Numbered from the stretch's first letter, positions 24,836 through 34,843 are shown. The stretch: 64,000 nt of DNA from Anaerovibrio lipolyticus (GCF_021531495.1 NZ_JADYTY010000006.1:1-64000), one strand, 5' to 3'. Numbers and translations are program-made. Notes: a model not told the origin generated them from the sequence alone.

Positions 24836-25393
24836 ATGGCTGAAACTATTCGTTTAACTACCCCTCTGACAGAGGAAAAGTCCCGCACCCTGCGTGCTGG
24901 CGACAGCGTATTGATTACCGGTACTATCTACAGTGCCCGTGATGCTGCTCACAAGGTTATGACTGAGGCTCTGGCTCGTGGCGAGAAGCTGCCAATTGAT
25001 TGGCACAACCAGATTGTTTACTATCTTGGCCCTACTCCTGCAAAGCCAGGTGATCCAATCGGCTCCTGCGGTCCTACTACTGCTGGCCGTATGGATGCTT
25101 ATACTCCTACCATGCTGGATCAGGGCATCAAGGGTATGATCGGTAAGGGTTCCCGTGCTCCAGAGGTTATTGAGTCCATGAAGAAGAACGGTGTTACTTA
25201 TTTTGCTGCTGTAGGCGGCGCTGCTGCTCTGATTGCTAAGTCCGTAAAGAAGTACACTGTTATTGCTTATCCTGAGCTGGGCCCAGAGGCTTTGGCAGCT
25301 CTTGAGGTTGTAGATTTCCCTGCAATCGTTGTAATCGATTCTGAAGGCAATAATTTCTACGAAATGGGTCAGGCTCCATATCGTAGATTATAA
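24836..25393 (+). CDS. fumB: Class I fumarate hydratase beta subunit
   Basis: A 185-aa partner of the alpha subunit, carrying the C-terminal fumarase swivelling domain. It has GDSVLITGTIYSARDAAHK, YYLGPTPAKPGDPIGSCGPTTAGRMDAYTP and GKGSR, all strongly conserved. ATG 24836 follows AGGAGGT. In many bacteria the two subunits are fused; here they are split, as in other anaerobic Firmicutes. Confidence 0.93.
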   Translation: MAETIRLTTPLTEEKSRTLRAGDSVLITGTIYSARDAAHKVMTEALARGEKLPIDWHNQIVYYLGPTPAKPGDPIGSCGPTTAGRMDAYTPTMLDQGIKGMIGKGSRAPEVIESMKKNGVTYFAAVGGAAALIAKSVKKYTVIAYPELGPEALAALEVVDFPAIVVIDSEGNNFYEMGQAPYRRL

Positions 25394-25487
25394 TTGCGCA
25401 TCGGAGGCTCTGTCAGAACCTAACTGATTACTCCTCCAAGGCGTACAATTACTTTCCATAGGAAAGAATATATTTAGGAGGTCTAGA

Positions 25488-26108
25488 ATGATTAACGTAT
25501 CTTTTTATCTGCGCCGTTTACATTCCCTTTGCGGTCTGCTGTTACTGGGCGGCGTGCTGATTGAGCATTTGCTGACAAATGCTTCAGCTATGGGTGGTCC
25601 AGAGGTATTCAACCAGGGCTTGGAAATGATGGAGCTGATCCCAGCACCAATCTTCCTGGCTATTGAGATTTGCCTCTATGCTGTGCCTATTCTGTTCCAC
25701 GGTATCTATGGTATTGTTATTGCCCTGGATGCAAAGAACAACACTGGCAGCTATGGCTACTCCCGTAACTGGAAGTTTGCTCTCCAGCGCTATACTGCTT
25801 GGTATATGGTAGCTTTCCTCATCTGGCATGTTGGCTATCTCCGTATCTACCTGAAGGGTATTATGGGCGAGCATATCAGCTATGCACTGGTTCAGAGTGT
25901 ACTCTCTAACCCAGCTGTATTTGTACTGTATGCCCTGGGTATGTTTGCTGCAATATTCCATTTCTGCAACGGTATCACTACCTTCTGCATGACTTGGGGT
26001 ATTGCAAAGGGTCCTCGCGCTCAGCGTGTAGTGGACAAGATGGCTATGGGTCTTTGCGCTTTGATGTGCCTGCTGACTTTGGCTTTCATGTTCTCCTACT
26101 TGGCATAA
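25488..26108 (+). CDS. sdhC: Succinate dehydrogenase/fumarate reductase cytochrome b subunit
   Basis: A 206-aa membrane anchor of the type-B (Bacillus/Wolinella-like) complex with five hydrophobic segments. The N-terminal FYLRRLHSLCGLLLLGGVLIEHLL and histidines in FHGIYG, WHVGYLR and FHFCNG are suited to two haem b groups. It passes electrons between menaquinol and SdhAB in the cytoplasmic membrane. In a propionate- or succinate-forming Negativicute the physiological direction is probably fumarate reduction. AGGAGGT precedes the ATG. Confidence 0.93.
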   Translation: MINVSFYLRRLHSLCGLLLLGGVLIEHLLTNASAMGGPEVFNQGLEMMELIPAPIFLAIEICLYAVPILFHGIYGIVIALDAKNNTGSYGYSRNWKFALQRYTAWYMVAFLIWHVGYLRIYLKGIMGEHISYALVQSVLSNPAVFVLYALGMFAAIFHFCNGITTFCMTWGIAKGPRAQRVVDKMAMGLCALMCLLTLAFMFSYLA

Positions 26109-26155
26109 GCAGGACATTTTCGTAGTTAAAAATATTGTATAAGGAGAGAAACTAC

Positions 26156-28030
26156 GTGGCTAAAAATAAGATTATTGTAGTTGGTGGCGGTCTTTCTGGT
26201 TTGATGGCTACCCTTAAAATTTGTGAAGCTGGCGGCGAAGTAGACCTGTTCTCTTACTGCCCAGTAAAGCGTTCTCACTCCCTCTGTGCTCAGGGCGGTA
26301 TCAATGCCTGCATGGACACCAAGGGTGAGCATGACTCCATTTATGAGCATTTTGATGATACCGTATATGGCGGTGACTTCCTGGCTGACCAGCTGGCTGT
26401 AAAGGGCATGGTTGAGGCAGCTCCAAAGCTCATTAAGATGTTCGATCGTATGGGTGTACCTTTCACTCGTACTCCAGAGGGTGTTCTTGACCTGCGTAAC
26501 TTCGGTGGTCAGAAGAATAAGCGTACCTGCTTTGCTGGTTCCACTACTGGTCAGCAGCTGCTGTATGCTCTGGACGAGCAGGTTCGTCGCTGGGAAGTTA
26601 AGGGCGGCGTAACCAAGTATGAGTTCTGGGAATTCATCAAAATCATTAAGAACAAGGATGGCATCTGCCGTGGTATCGTAGCTCAGAGCATGAACTCCAT
26701 GGAGATTAAGGCTTTCCCTGCTGATGTTGTTATTCTGGCAACTGGTGGCCCTGGTCAGGTATTTGGCCGTTGCACCGCTTCCACTATTTGTAATGGTTCT
26801 GCAGTATCTGCTGTATATCAGCAGGGCGCTGCTATTGGTAACCCTGAGTTCATTCAGATTCATCCTACTGCTATCCCAGGCTCCGACAAGAACCGTCTGA
26901 TGTCTGAGGCATGCCGTGGTGAGGGTGGCCGTGTATGGGTTTACAAGGATGGCAAGCCTTGGTACTTCCTGGAGGAAATGTACCCTGCATATGGTAACCT
27001 GGTTCCTCGTGATGTTGCATCCCGTGCTATTTTCAAGGTTTGCGATCACATGCATCTGGGTATCAACAACGAGCGTCGTGTATATCTGGATCTGTCCCAT
27101 ATTCCTGCAGATTATCTGGAGCGCAAGCTGGGCGGTATCATCGAGATCTACACTGAGTTCGTAGGTAAGGATCCTCGTAAGGTTCCTATGGAGATTTTCC
27201 CTTCCGTTCATTATTCCATGGGCGGTATCTATGTAGATAGAAAGCATTTCACCACTATTCCTGGCCTGATGGCTTCCGGTGAGTGCGACCATCAGTACCA
27301 CGGTGCAAACCGTCTGGGTGCTAACTCTCTGCTGTCTGCTGCATATTCCGGTACTGTATCTGGCCCTGAGGCTATGAAGTACTGCAAGGAAGGTAAGCAG
27401 GGCGTGGCTCTGACCGATGCTGAGCTGGAAGCAGCTCGTCAGGAGGTTCAGGCTGAGTATGATAAGATTCGCCAGATGAATGGTCCTGAGAATGCTCATA
27501 AGCTGCATCAGGAAATGGGCGATATCATGTATGACTATGTATCCATCGAGCGTGATAACACTGGTTTGGATAAGTGTCTTGTAGAGCTGAAGAAGATTCT
27601 GAAGCGTTGGGACAATATTGGTCTGACTGACCATGGCAACTGGGCTAACCAGGAGGCTATGTTTGTTCGCCAGCTTCGCAATATGATTCTTTATGCAATG
27701 GCTATTACCAAGGCTGCTCGTTGCCGTGACGAGTCCCGTGGTGCTCATGCTAAGATCGTTCTGAAGAGCGATTATGATGCTATGACTGCTGAGCAGAAGG
27801 AGAAGCTGGTAGGCTTGGCTGAAAAGGATATTAAGTGGTCTGCAGATGGCCGTGCTCATGACAAGGACGACGAGCTGGTATTCTTCAAGCGTGACGACTC
27901 CAGATTCATGAAGACCACAGTTATTAACTATGATCCTGCAACTGAAGAGCCAATCGTAAAATATGAGGAGTTCGAGCATTCTCTCATCAAGGCTCGTCCT
28001 CGTAACTATGCTGTTGCGAAGAAGGAATAA
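26156..28030 (+). CDS. sdhA: Succinate dehydrogenase/fumarate reductase flavoprotein subunit
   Basis: A 624-aa flavoprotein with covalently bound FAD. The N-terminal GGGLSGLMA binds FAD, and HSLCAQGGINA holds the flavinylated histidine. The active-site region includes QIHPTAIPG, SEACRGEGG and PSVHYSMGGIYVD, and the C-terminal helical domain contains RDESRGAH. The start is GTG 26156, 7 nt after AAGGAGAG; an earlier ATG at 26135 overlaps that site. Middle gene of sdhCAB. Confidence 0.96.
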   Translation: MAKNKIIVVGGGLSGLMATLKICEAGGEVDLFSYCPVKRSHSLCAQGGINACMDTKGEHDSIYEHFDDTVYGGDFLADQLAVKGMVEAAPKLIKMFDRMGVPFTRTPEGVLDLRNFGGQKNKRTCFAGSTTGQQLLYALDEQVRRWEVKGGVTKYEFWEFIKIIKNKDGICRGIVAQSMNSMEIKAFPADVVILATGGPGQVFGRCTASTICNGSAVSAVYQQGAAIGNPEFIQIHPTAIPGSDKNRLMSEACRGEGGRVWVYKDGKPWYFLEEMYPAYGNLVPRDVASRAIFKVCDHMHLGINNERRVYLDLSHIPADYLERKLGGIIEIYTEFVGKDPRKVPMEIFPSVHYSMGGIYVDRKHFTTIPGLMASGECDHQYHGANRLGANSLLSAAYSGTVSGPEAMKYCKEGKQGVALTDAELEAARQEVQAEYDKIRQMNGPENAHKLHQEMGDIMYDYVSIERDNTGLDKCLVELKKILKRWDNIGLTDHGNWANQEAMFVRQLRNMILYAMAITKAARCRDESRGAHAKIVLKSDYDAMTAEQKEKLVGLAEKDIKWSADGRAHDKDDELVFFKRDDSRFMKTTVINYDPATEEPIVKYEEFEHSLIKARPRNYAVAKKE

Positions 28031-28047
28031 GAGGAGGACAAAGTAGA

Positions 28048-28803
28048 ATGGCAGAACAGAAGAAAACAGTTACTTTTATCATTGAGCGTCAGGACAGCCC
28101 TACCAGCGCACCTTATACTCAGGAATTTGAGATTCCTTATCGTCCTGCTCTTAATGTTGTTGCCTCCCTTATGGAGATTCAGAAGAATCCTGTAACCAAG
28201 GACGGCAAGAAGGTTGCTCCTGTAACTTGGGAATGCAACTGCTTGGAGAAGGTTTGCGGTGCTTGCATGATGGTTATCAACGGCAAGGCTCGTCAGGCTT
28301 GCTGTGCTCTGATTGATGAGTTGGAGCAGCCAATCCATCTGGCTCCAGCTAGAACCTTCCCTGTAATCCGTGACCTGCTGATTGACCGCTCCGTAATGTT
28401 CGAGAGCTTGAAGCGTGTACAGGCATGGGTTGAGGTTGATGGTACTTGGGAGGTTAAGGATGCTCCTATTCAGAATCCTTATACCGCTACCACTGCATAT
28501 GAGATTTCTCACTGCATGACCTGCGGATGTTGCCTGGAGGCTTGCCCTAATGTTGGCCCACAGTCCGACTTTATTGGTGCATCTCCATCCGTTCAGGCAT
28601 ACCTGTTCAACCTGCATCCACTTGGAAAGTTCGACAAGGAGAAGCGCCTGAATGCTCTTATGGGCAAGGGCGGTATTACCGGTTGCGGTAACTCCCAGAA
28701 CTGCGTTGAGGTTTGCCCTAAGAACATCAAGCTGACCACTTATCTGGCTCAGTTGAACCGTGATGTTAACAAGCAGGCCCTGAAGAATATTTTCAACAAA
28801 TAA
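28048..28803 (+). CDS. sdhB: Succinate dehydrogenase/fumarate reductase iron-sulfur subunit
   Basis: A 251-aa subunit with three iron-sulfur clusters. CNCLEKVCGACMMVINGKARQAC holds the [2Fe-2S] ligands, CMTCGCCLEACP the [4Fe-4S] ligands, and CGNSQNCVEVCPKNI completes the [3Fe-4S] and [4Fe-4S] sites. It links the flavoprotein to the cytochrome b anchor. A terminator follows at once. Confidence 0.96.
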   Translation: MAEQKKTVTFIIERQDSPTSAPYTQEFEIPYRPALNVVASLMEIQKNPVTKDGKKVAPVTWECNCLEKVCGACMMVINGKARQACCALIDELEQPIHLAPARTFPVIRDLLIDRSVMFESLKRVQAWVEVDGTWEVKDAPIQNPYTATTAYEISHCMTCGCCLEACPNVGPQSDFIGASPSVQAYLFNLHPLGKFDKEKRLNALMGKGGITGCGNSQNCVEVCPKNIKLTTYLAQLNRDVNKQALKNIFNK

Positions 28804-28820
28804 TTCTAGACCTAAATTTG

Positions 28821-28852
28821 AGTCCTCTGGCATTGTCAGAGGGCTCTTTTTT
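28821..28852 (+). terminator. Terminator of the fum-sdh block
   Basis: AGTCCTCTG (28821-28829) pairs with CAGAGGGCT (28837-28845), followed by a T run. Confidence 0.85.
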
Positions 28853-28917
28853 GTAGTAGAATATAAGGTAAGAGTTTTGTGAAGGCTTAGATTGTTCCAC
28901 GAGAGGATGGTTTGAAT

Positions 28918-29142
28918 ATGTCTACGATTTCTACAGGATATACTACGGAAATGGGTAAAAAGATGCGGAGTATGCCGGAGATTCACGCTCGGTATGAGAA
29001 ATGCCGTCAGAGATATAAGGAGATGCGTGGTACTGGGGCAGATTTCCGTGAACAGCGGGCCATGATTTTTGGTGAGCTGAAAACCTTGGGCTGGGTGCTG
29101 GGGAAATCCGACCAGCAGATTAATCAGGAAGCAAATTCCTGA
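28918..29142 (+). CDS. Hypothetical 74-aa charged protein
   Basis: Not recognised. A helical, basic protein with no signal or membrane segment (MPEIHARYEKCRQRYKEMRG then FREQRAMIFGELKTLGWVLG). GAGAGGATGG precedes ATG 28918. It lies 48 bp upstream of the M16 protease gene and may be co-transcribed with it. Confidence 0.65.
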   Translation: MSTISTGYTTEMGKKMRSMPEIHARYEKCRQRYKEMRGTGADFREQRAMIFGELKTLGWVLGKSDQQINQEANS

Positions 29143-29190
29143 TGGTAAGGTCTCAAAGAATTGCGTATTATTAAGTGAAGGGAAAATTTT

Positions 29191-32121
29191 ATGCAGATTA
29201 ATGATATTGTACATGGTTTTAGATTGGTGAGAAGGGAGGAGGTAAAGGAGACAGCTTCCACAGCTTATGAGTTCCACCATGAGAAAAGCGGCGCCCGCTT
29301 GCTGTATCTTCAGAATAAGGATGATAATAAGGTATTTTCTATTTCTTTTAGAACTCCTCCAGAGGATGATACTGGCGTACCTCATATTATTGAGCATTCC
29401 ACCCTGTGTGGTTCTCGGAAGTTTCCCCTCAAGGAGCCTTTTGTGGAACTGGTGAAAGGCTCTTTGAATACCTTCCTGAATGCTATGACCTATCCGGATA
29501 AGACCATGTATCCAGTGGCCAGTTGCAATGATAAGGATTTTCACAATCTGATGGATGTGTATCTGGATGCGGTATTCTATCCTGCTATTTACAATCAGCC
29601 GGAGATTCTTATGCAGGAGGGATGGCACTACGAGATTGAAAAGCCAGAGGAGCCATTGCGTTATAGCGGTGTAGTATATAATGAAATGAAGGGTGCCTTG
29701 TCCTCTCCAGAGGATTTGCTGGAAATTCAGGTTATGAAGGCATTGTTCCCAGATAATACCTATGCCTGTGAATCCGGTGGCAATCCAGCAGCTATTCCTA
29801 ACCTTACCTATGAGCAGTTTATTGATTTCCACAAGAAATACTATGCTCCTTCCAATAGCTATATTTACCTTTATGGTGATATGGATATTGAGGAAAAGCT
29901 GGCTTTTATTAACGATGAATATCTCAGTCATTTTGATGTGGTACAGGTGGATTCCCACATTCCTCTCCAGGAGAGCTTTGGCCATTTGAAGGAAATCCAG
30001 GCCACCTATCCTATTGTGGAGGAGGAAAGCACCGAGGGCAAGACCTTCCTGAGCTATAATCTGGTTATGGCTAAGGCTGGGGAGCATGAGCTGGTAAATG
30101 CCTTGCAGCTTTTAGAGCAGGCTTTGTTGAAAACTCCGGCAGCTCCTTTGCGGAAGGCATTGATAGATGCTGGTATTGGTATGGATGTTTCCTCTCATTT
30201 GGAAACCAATGTCCATCAGCCATATTTGACCATTACTGTTAATGGTGCCGAGGCTGATAAGGTGGAGTTATTCAAGGAGGTTATTCATAATACCCTGAGG
30301 GATTTGGCAGAAAAGGGCATTGATAGAGATAGCCTGGAGGCTGCCCTGAATCTCTTTGAGTTCCAGCTGCGGGAGGCAGATTTTGGTTCCTATCCAAAGG
30401 GATTGATTTATAATATCAGCTTGATGACAAACTGGCTTTATGATCAGGATCCTTTGACCAAGCTGAGATACGAGCAGGATATTGTAGATCTGCAGGAGAA
30501 GCTGGCAGGGAATTATTACGAGGAACTGCTGAAAAAATACTTCCTGGATAATACCTTTGGGGCTGTGGTTATTATGGCTCCTGATAAGGAAATGGCCAAA
30601 AAGCAGGAGCAGGCTATGGCTGAAAAGCTGGCAGACATTAAGGCTAAGATGTCCACGGAGGAGTTACAGCAGATTATTGAGAATACTGCTAAATTGAAGC
30701 TCCGGCAGCAGACACCGGATTCCCCAGAGGCTTTGGCCACTATTCCACTGCTGAAGATAGAGGATATTGAACCTAATGCTAAGAAGATTCCTTTGGAAGA
30801 GAAGGAACTAAAGGATATTAAGGTGCTTTATACTCCGGCAGACACCAATGGAATTGTCTATTTGAACCTTTATTTTAAGGCAGATGTAATACCACAGGAG
30901 CTGATTCCTTATGCCTATATCTATTGCGACATTCTTGGTTTGGTAGATACAGAAAACACCAGCTATGAGGATATGACCAATAGGGTAAATCTTAATACTG
31001 GCGGCATCAGCTTTGATATTGTTAATTTCACCCAGTCTGGCAAGGCTGATAGTATGGCACCTTATTTCAAGGTAACAGCCAAGGCCTTTGCCCGGAAGGT
31101 GCCAGAATTGGCAGATATTCTGGCAGAAATTCTTCTGACCACCAAATATGACGATAAGAAGCGTATTTTGGAGCTTTTGCAGCAGGATAGATCTGAAATG
31201 GAGCTGAATATGCTGCAATCCTCTGTGCAGGTAGCCTTGGCTCGGCTTAATTCCTTTATTTCCAAGTCTGGTGCCTACAATGAAATCGGTGAGCTGTCCT
31301 TGTACCCAGTGGTAAAGAAACTGACGGATGAATTTGAGGAAAATGTGGAGGATTTCTGTAGCAAGCTGCAGCAGGTTGGAGAGCTGCTCTTTAACAGCCA
31401 GAATCTGGTTATGGGCGTTACTATTGAGGAAGGGCTTTATAACAAATTTGCTCAGGAGATTACTCCGTTGCTGGAGGCATTGGCAGAAGCCAGTGCCAAT
31501 AAGTCTGTACAGATGCAGGATTATGTTCTGCCAGTGGAGAACCAGCAGGAGGCTCTAATGTCCTCCAGCCAGGTGCAGTATGTAGCTAAGGGAGCCAATC
31601 TCTACAAGCTGGGCTACGAAATGACAGGAGCTTACCAGGTATTGGATATGCTGCTGAGATATGAATATTTCTGGGTGAAGATTCGTGTTCAGGGCGGTGC
31701 CTATGGTGCCATGACGAGATTTAATCTGGATGGTGATATGATGTTTGTATCCTATCGGGATCCAAATCTGGCAGAAACCATTAAGGTATTTGATGAAACT
31801 GCGGATTTCCTGAGAGGCTTTGAAGCTTCTGATAGAGAAATGACCAAATATATTATCGGCACCATGAGCGGGGTAGATACTCCTATGACGCCAAGACTCT
31901 TGGGTAACAATGCTCAGAGATTGTATTTCCGGGGTATTACCTATGAGGAAAGACAGAAGCGCCGTCAGCAGCTTTTACATACCACCGTGGAGGATATTCG
32001 CAATTTGGCACCAGCCATTGAGGCCTGCATGGAGGAGAATAACCTTTGTGTATTTGGCAATGCCGGGGTTATTAAGGCCAATGAGGGGTTGTTCCAGAAG
32101 CTGACTCCTGTTATGGATTAA
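29191..32121 (+). CDS. M16C insulinase-like metalloprotease (presequence protease type)
   Basis: A 976-aa zinc peptidase of the PreP/M16C subfamily, two M16 halves joined by a hinge. The inverted zinc motif HxxEH is HIIEH at residues 65-69, followed by LCGSRKFPLKEPFVELVKGSLNTFLNAMTYPD, typical of this subfamily. The distal glutamate lies in the NEMKGALSSPEDL region. There is no signal peptide, so it should act in the cytoplasm on short peptides. Length is normal. The ribosome binding site is AAGGG. Confidence 0.92.
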   Translation: MQINDIVHGFRLVRREEVKETASTAYEFHHEKSGARLLYLQNKDDNKVFSISFRTPPEDDTGVPHIIEHSTLCGSRKFPLKEPFVELVKGSLNTFLNAMTYPDKTMYPVASCNDKDFHNLMDVYLDAVFYPAIYNQPEILMQEGWHYEIEKPEEPLRYSGVVYNEMKGALSSPEDLLEIQVMKALFPDNTYACESGGNPAAIPNLTYEQFIDFHKKYYAPSNSYIYLYGDMDIEEKLAFINDEYLSHFDVVQVDSHIPLQESFGHLKEIQATYPIVEEESTEGKTFLSYNLVMAKAGEHELVNALQLLEQALLKTPAAPLRKALIDAGIGMDVSSHLETNVHQPYLTITVNGAEADKVELFKEVIHNTLRDLAEKGIDRDSLEAALNLFEFQLREADFGSYPKGLIYNISLMTNWLYDQDPLTKLRYEQDIVDLQEKLAGNYYEELLKKYFLDNTFGAVVIMAPDKEMAKKQEQAMAEKLADIKAKMSTEELQQIIENTAKLKLRQQTPDSPEALATIPLLKIEDIEPNAKKIPLEEKELKDIKVLYTPADTNGIVYLNLYFKADVIPQELIPYAYIYCDILGLVDTENTSYEDMTNRVNLNTGGISFDIVNFTQSGKADSMAPYFKVTAKAFARKVPELADILAEILLTTKYDDKKRILELLQQDRSEMELNMLQSSVQVALARLNSFISKSGAYNEIGELSLYPVVKKLTDEFEENVEDFCSKLQQVGELLFNSQNLVMGVTIEEGLYNKFAQEITPLLEALAEASANKSVQMQDYVLPVENQQEALMSSSQVQYVAKGANLYKLGYEMTGAYQVLDMLLRYEYFWVKIRVQGGAYGAMTRFNLDGDMMFVSYRDPNLAETIKVFDETADFLRGFEASDREMTKYIIGTMSGVDTPMTPRLLGNNAQRLYFRGITYEERQKRRQQLLHTTVEDIRNLAPAIEACMEENNLCVFGNAGVIKANEGLFQKLTPVMD

Positions 32122-32190
32122 TACCTCTTGACTTTGGTTCAGGTAAATGTGATAATTGAAAGTAATATATGTCGATTAGGAGGAGTTCTT

Positions 32191-33078
32191 TTGAAGCAGG
32201 AAATTTTCAAGGGTGCTGGCGTAGCCATTATCACCCCTTATACAGAGGATGGCATCAATTTTGAGGAATTGGGCCGGATTATTGAGGATCAGATTGCTGG
32301 TGGCACAGATGCTATTATTATCACTGGTACTACTGGTGAGTCTGCTACCATGACTGATGATGAGCATAAGTCTGCTATCAAATATGCAGTAGAAAAGGTA
32401 GCTGGCCGTATTCCTGTTATTGCAGGTACTGGCTCCAATGAGACTGACTATGCTGTGAAGCTGTCTGTTTATGCAGAGCAGGTTGGTGCAGATGCCCTGC
32501 TGGTAGTTACCCCTTATTATAATAAGTGTACTCAGAAGGGCTTGGTAAAGCATTTTACCACCATTGCAGATGCGGTAAATATTCCTATTATTCTGTACAA
32601 TGTACCATCCCGTACAGGTGTAAATATTCAGGTTCCTACCTTTGTTGAATTGGCCAAGCATCCACGGATTGTGGCTGTTAAGGAGGCCAGTGGCGATTTG
32701 AGTGCTGTAGCCAAGATTCGCCATGCTTGCGGTGATGAGCTGGCTATTTATTCCGGCAATGATGACCAGATTGTGCCTATTCTTTCTTTGGGGGGCTATG
32801 GTGTAATCTCTGTATTGTCCAACGTAGCACCAGCTATGGCTCATAATATCTGTCAGAATTATTTTGATGGCAAGGTAAAGGAAGCAGCGGATATGCAGAT
32901 TAAGGCTATTGATTTGATTAATGCCTTGTTCTGCGAGGTAAATCCTATTCCAGTCAAGGTAGCTATGCGGAAGCTGGGCTATGCGGCTGGTCCATTGCGT
33001 CTGCCTCTTACTGAGATGGAGCCAGAGCATGAGCAGCAGTTGGAAAAGGCTTTGAAGGCTCATGGCTTGATTAAATAA
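32191..33078 (+). CDS. dapA: 4-hydroxy-tetrahydrodipicolinate synthase
   Basis: A 295-aa (beta/alpha)8 aldolase that condenses pyruvate with aspartate semialdehyde for lysine and diaminopimelate. The Schiff-base lysine is K164 in AVKEASGDLS, the catalytic tyrosine is in LYNVPSRTG, and GTTGES forms the phosphate-like site. The TTG at 32191 follows AGGAGG by 7-8 nt; earlier codons show no family similarity. It is followed by a terminator and then sdaAB. Confidence 0.95.
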   Translation: MKQEIFKGAGVAIITPYTEDGINFEELGRIIEDQIAGGTDAIIITGTTGESATMTDDEHKSAIKYAVEKVAGRIPVIAGTGSNETDYAVKLSVYAEQVGADALLVVTPYYNKCTQKGLVKHFTTIADAVNIPIILYNVPSRTGVNIQVPTFVELAKHPRIVAVKEASGDLSAVAKIRHACGDELAIYSGNDDQIVPILSLGGYGVISVLSNVAPAMAHNICQNYFDGKVKEAADMQIKAIDLINALFCEVNPIPVKVAMRKLGYAAGPLRLPLTEMEPEHEQQLEKALKAHGLIK

Positions 33079-33096
33079 TTTTTTTGGTAGGCAAAG

Positions 33097-33136
33097 AAGC
33101 TGATTCTGTGAATATTTGCAGGATCAGCTTTTTTTA
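33097..33136 (+). terminator. Terminator between dapA and sdaAB
   Basis: AAGCTGATTCTG (33097-33108) pairs with CAGGATCAGCTT (33119-33130), followed by T7. Its end is only 17 bp before the sdaAB start codon, leaving no room for a separate promoter after it. Confidence 0.8.
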
Positions 33137-33152
33137 GAATAGGGGAGAATAT

Positions 33153-33833
33153 ATGAGAGGCGTATTTGATATAATCGGCCCAGTAATGATTGGCCCTTCC
33201 AGCTCTCATACGGCTGGGGCAGCCAGATTGGGACTGATGGCTGGAAAAATTCTGGGGGAAAATCCCGTAAAGGCAGAAATTTTGCTCCACGGCTCCTTTG
33301 CCCAGACCTATAGAGGACATGGTACGGACAAAGCGCTGTTAGGGGGAATCCTGGGTTTTGCTCCAGAGGATATGCGGTTGCGGGAGGCCTTGGATATAGC
33401 GGCACAGCAGGGACTGGTATATTCCTTTGCGCCAGTGGATATACCAGAGGCTCATCCTAATACGGCTATTATTAAGCTAACCGGGGAAAGTGGCCGGGTG
33501 ATACAGGTAGAGGGGGCCTCTGTAGGGGGAGGTAATATTAGGATTACTAGAATTGGGGATTTTGATGTGGATTTAACAGGCAAATATCCGGCTTTGATAA
33601 TTGTCCACAAGGATCGTCCTGGTGTTGTAAATAGGGTAACTTCTATTTTGGCTCGCTATAAGATTAATATTGCCTACATGAGAGTATCCCGCAAAATGCG
33701 GGGGCAGGAGGCCATGATGATTTTGGAAACCGATGATGAATTGTCAACAGAGGTGGTGGAGGATTGCAGTGAAATTCCTCGACTTCTGAAAGCCTTTGCT
33801 ATTCCAGCTATTGGAGGAGGCAGTACTATATGA
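33153..33833 (+). CDS. sdaAB: L-serine dehydratase, beta subunit
   Basis: A 226-aa subunit of the two-subunit iron-sulfur serine dehydratase that turns serine into pyruvate and ammonia. It has the N-terminal FDIIGPVMIGPSSSHTAGAARLG and a C-terminal ACT domain (ALIIVHKDRPGVVNRVTSILARYKINIAYMRVSR). The alpha gene overlaps it by 4 bp. It begins just after an intrinsic terminator, so its expression may depend on read-through from dapA or on a promoter within dapA. Confidence 0.95.
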   Translation: MRGVFDIIGPVMIGPSSSHTAGAARLGLMAGKILGENPVKAEILLHGSFAQTYRGHGTDKALLGGILGFAPEDMRLREALDIAAQQGLVYSFAPVDIPEAHPNTAIIKLTGESGRVIQVEGASVGGGNIRITRIGDFDVDLTGKYPALIIVHKDRPGVVNRVTSILARYKINIAYMRVSRKMRGQEAMMILETDDELSTEVVEDCSEIPRLLKAFAIPAIGGGSTI

Positions 33834-34702
33834 TAAATTTTAATTCTATAGAGGAGCTTGTTCATCTGGCTAAGGAGGAGCATTGCCCTATTAGTCAGAT
33901 TGTTATGGCTTGGGAAGCGGAAAACAATTTGACTTCTCAGGAGTCTCAAATAGAGGCTATGAGAAAAAATTGGCAGGTGATGGTGGATTCCTTGCAGCGA
34001 GGCTGTCAGAATCAGGAGAAATCACTTAGTGGATTAACCGGGGGAGATGCGGTAAAGCTATGCAGCTATAGCCAGCAGGGATATACTGGGGAAGCTGTTT
34101 TGCGGGCTGCTGCTAGTGCCATTGGCGTCAGCGAGGTTAATGCTGTTATGGGCAGAATTGTAGCCTGCCCTACGGCGGGTTCCTGTGGTATTGTGCCGGC
34201 TGCGGTTTATGCCGGGGCCAAGAAAAACGGCAACACAGAGGATGAGATTGTAGAGGCATTATTTACAGCCGCAGGTATTGGCATGGTAATAGAGGCCAAT
34301 GCTTCCATTGCAGGAGCCTATGGCGGCTGTCAGGCGGAATGTGGCACAGCAGCTGGTATGGCTGCGGCGGCCTTGGTACAGCTGGCAGGGGGGAATCCTG
34401 AGCAGGTTGGTCATGGCATGGCCTTGGCGATTAAAAATCTCTTGGGGCTGGCTTGTGATCCTGTGGCTGGTCTGGTAGAGGTGCCCTGTGTAAAGCGCAA
34501 TGGCTTTATTGCTGTTCATGCCATGCTGGCAGCAGATATGGCCTTGGCAGGGGTGGAGTCTGTGATTCCTCCAGATGATGTGATAGATGCTATGAATCGT
34601 ATAGGTCGTTCCATGCCAAGGGCTATTAAGGAAACGGCGGAGGGGGGCTTGGCTACCACCAAAACAGGCTTGTCTTTGGCCAAGAAGATTTTTGGCCAAT
34701 AA
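33830..34702 (+). CDS. sdaAA: L-serine dehydratase, alpha subunit
   Basis: A 290-aa catalytic subunit that binds the [4Fe-4S] cluster. Cysteines lie in VACPTAGSCGIVPA, in GGCQAECGTAAGMAAAAL and in GLACDPVAGLVEVPCVKRN, matching the known pattern. ATGA overlap with sdaAB suggests translational coupling. With SstT (5664) it gives a serine uptake and deamination route. Confidence 0.95.
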   Translation: MINFNSIEELVHLAKEEHCPISQIVMAWEAENNLTSQESQIEAMRKNWQVMVDSLQRGCQNQEKSLSGLTGGDAVKLCSYSQQGYTGEAVLRAAASAIGVSEVNAVMGRIVACPTAGSCGIVPAAVYAGAKKNGNTEDEIVEALFTAAGIGMVIEANASIAGAYGGCQAECGTAAGMAAAALVQLAGGNPEQVGHGMALAIKNLLGLACDPVAGLVEVPCVKRNGFIAVHAMLAADMALAGVESVIPPDDVIDAMNRIGRSMPRAIKETAEGGLATTKTGLSLAKKIFGQ

Positions 34703-34843
34703 GCTTTCTGGAACTCTCATGTAATTTTAATGGACTTTTTGGCCGATTTGTAATAAAGTATACTGTGGTATGTTGATTGAGCTTGGCCTCATGGTAGAAA
34801 ATCGGTGTGCCTTAATTTTGCAAATTAATAGGGAGGTTTTTGT

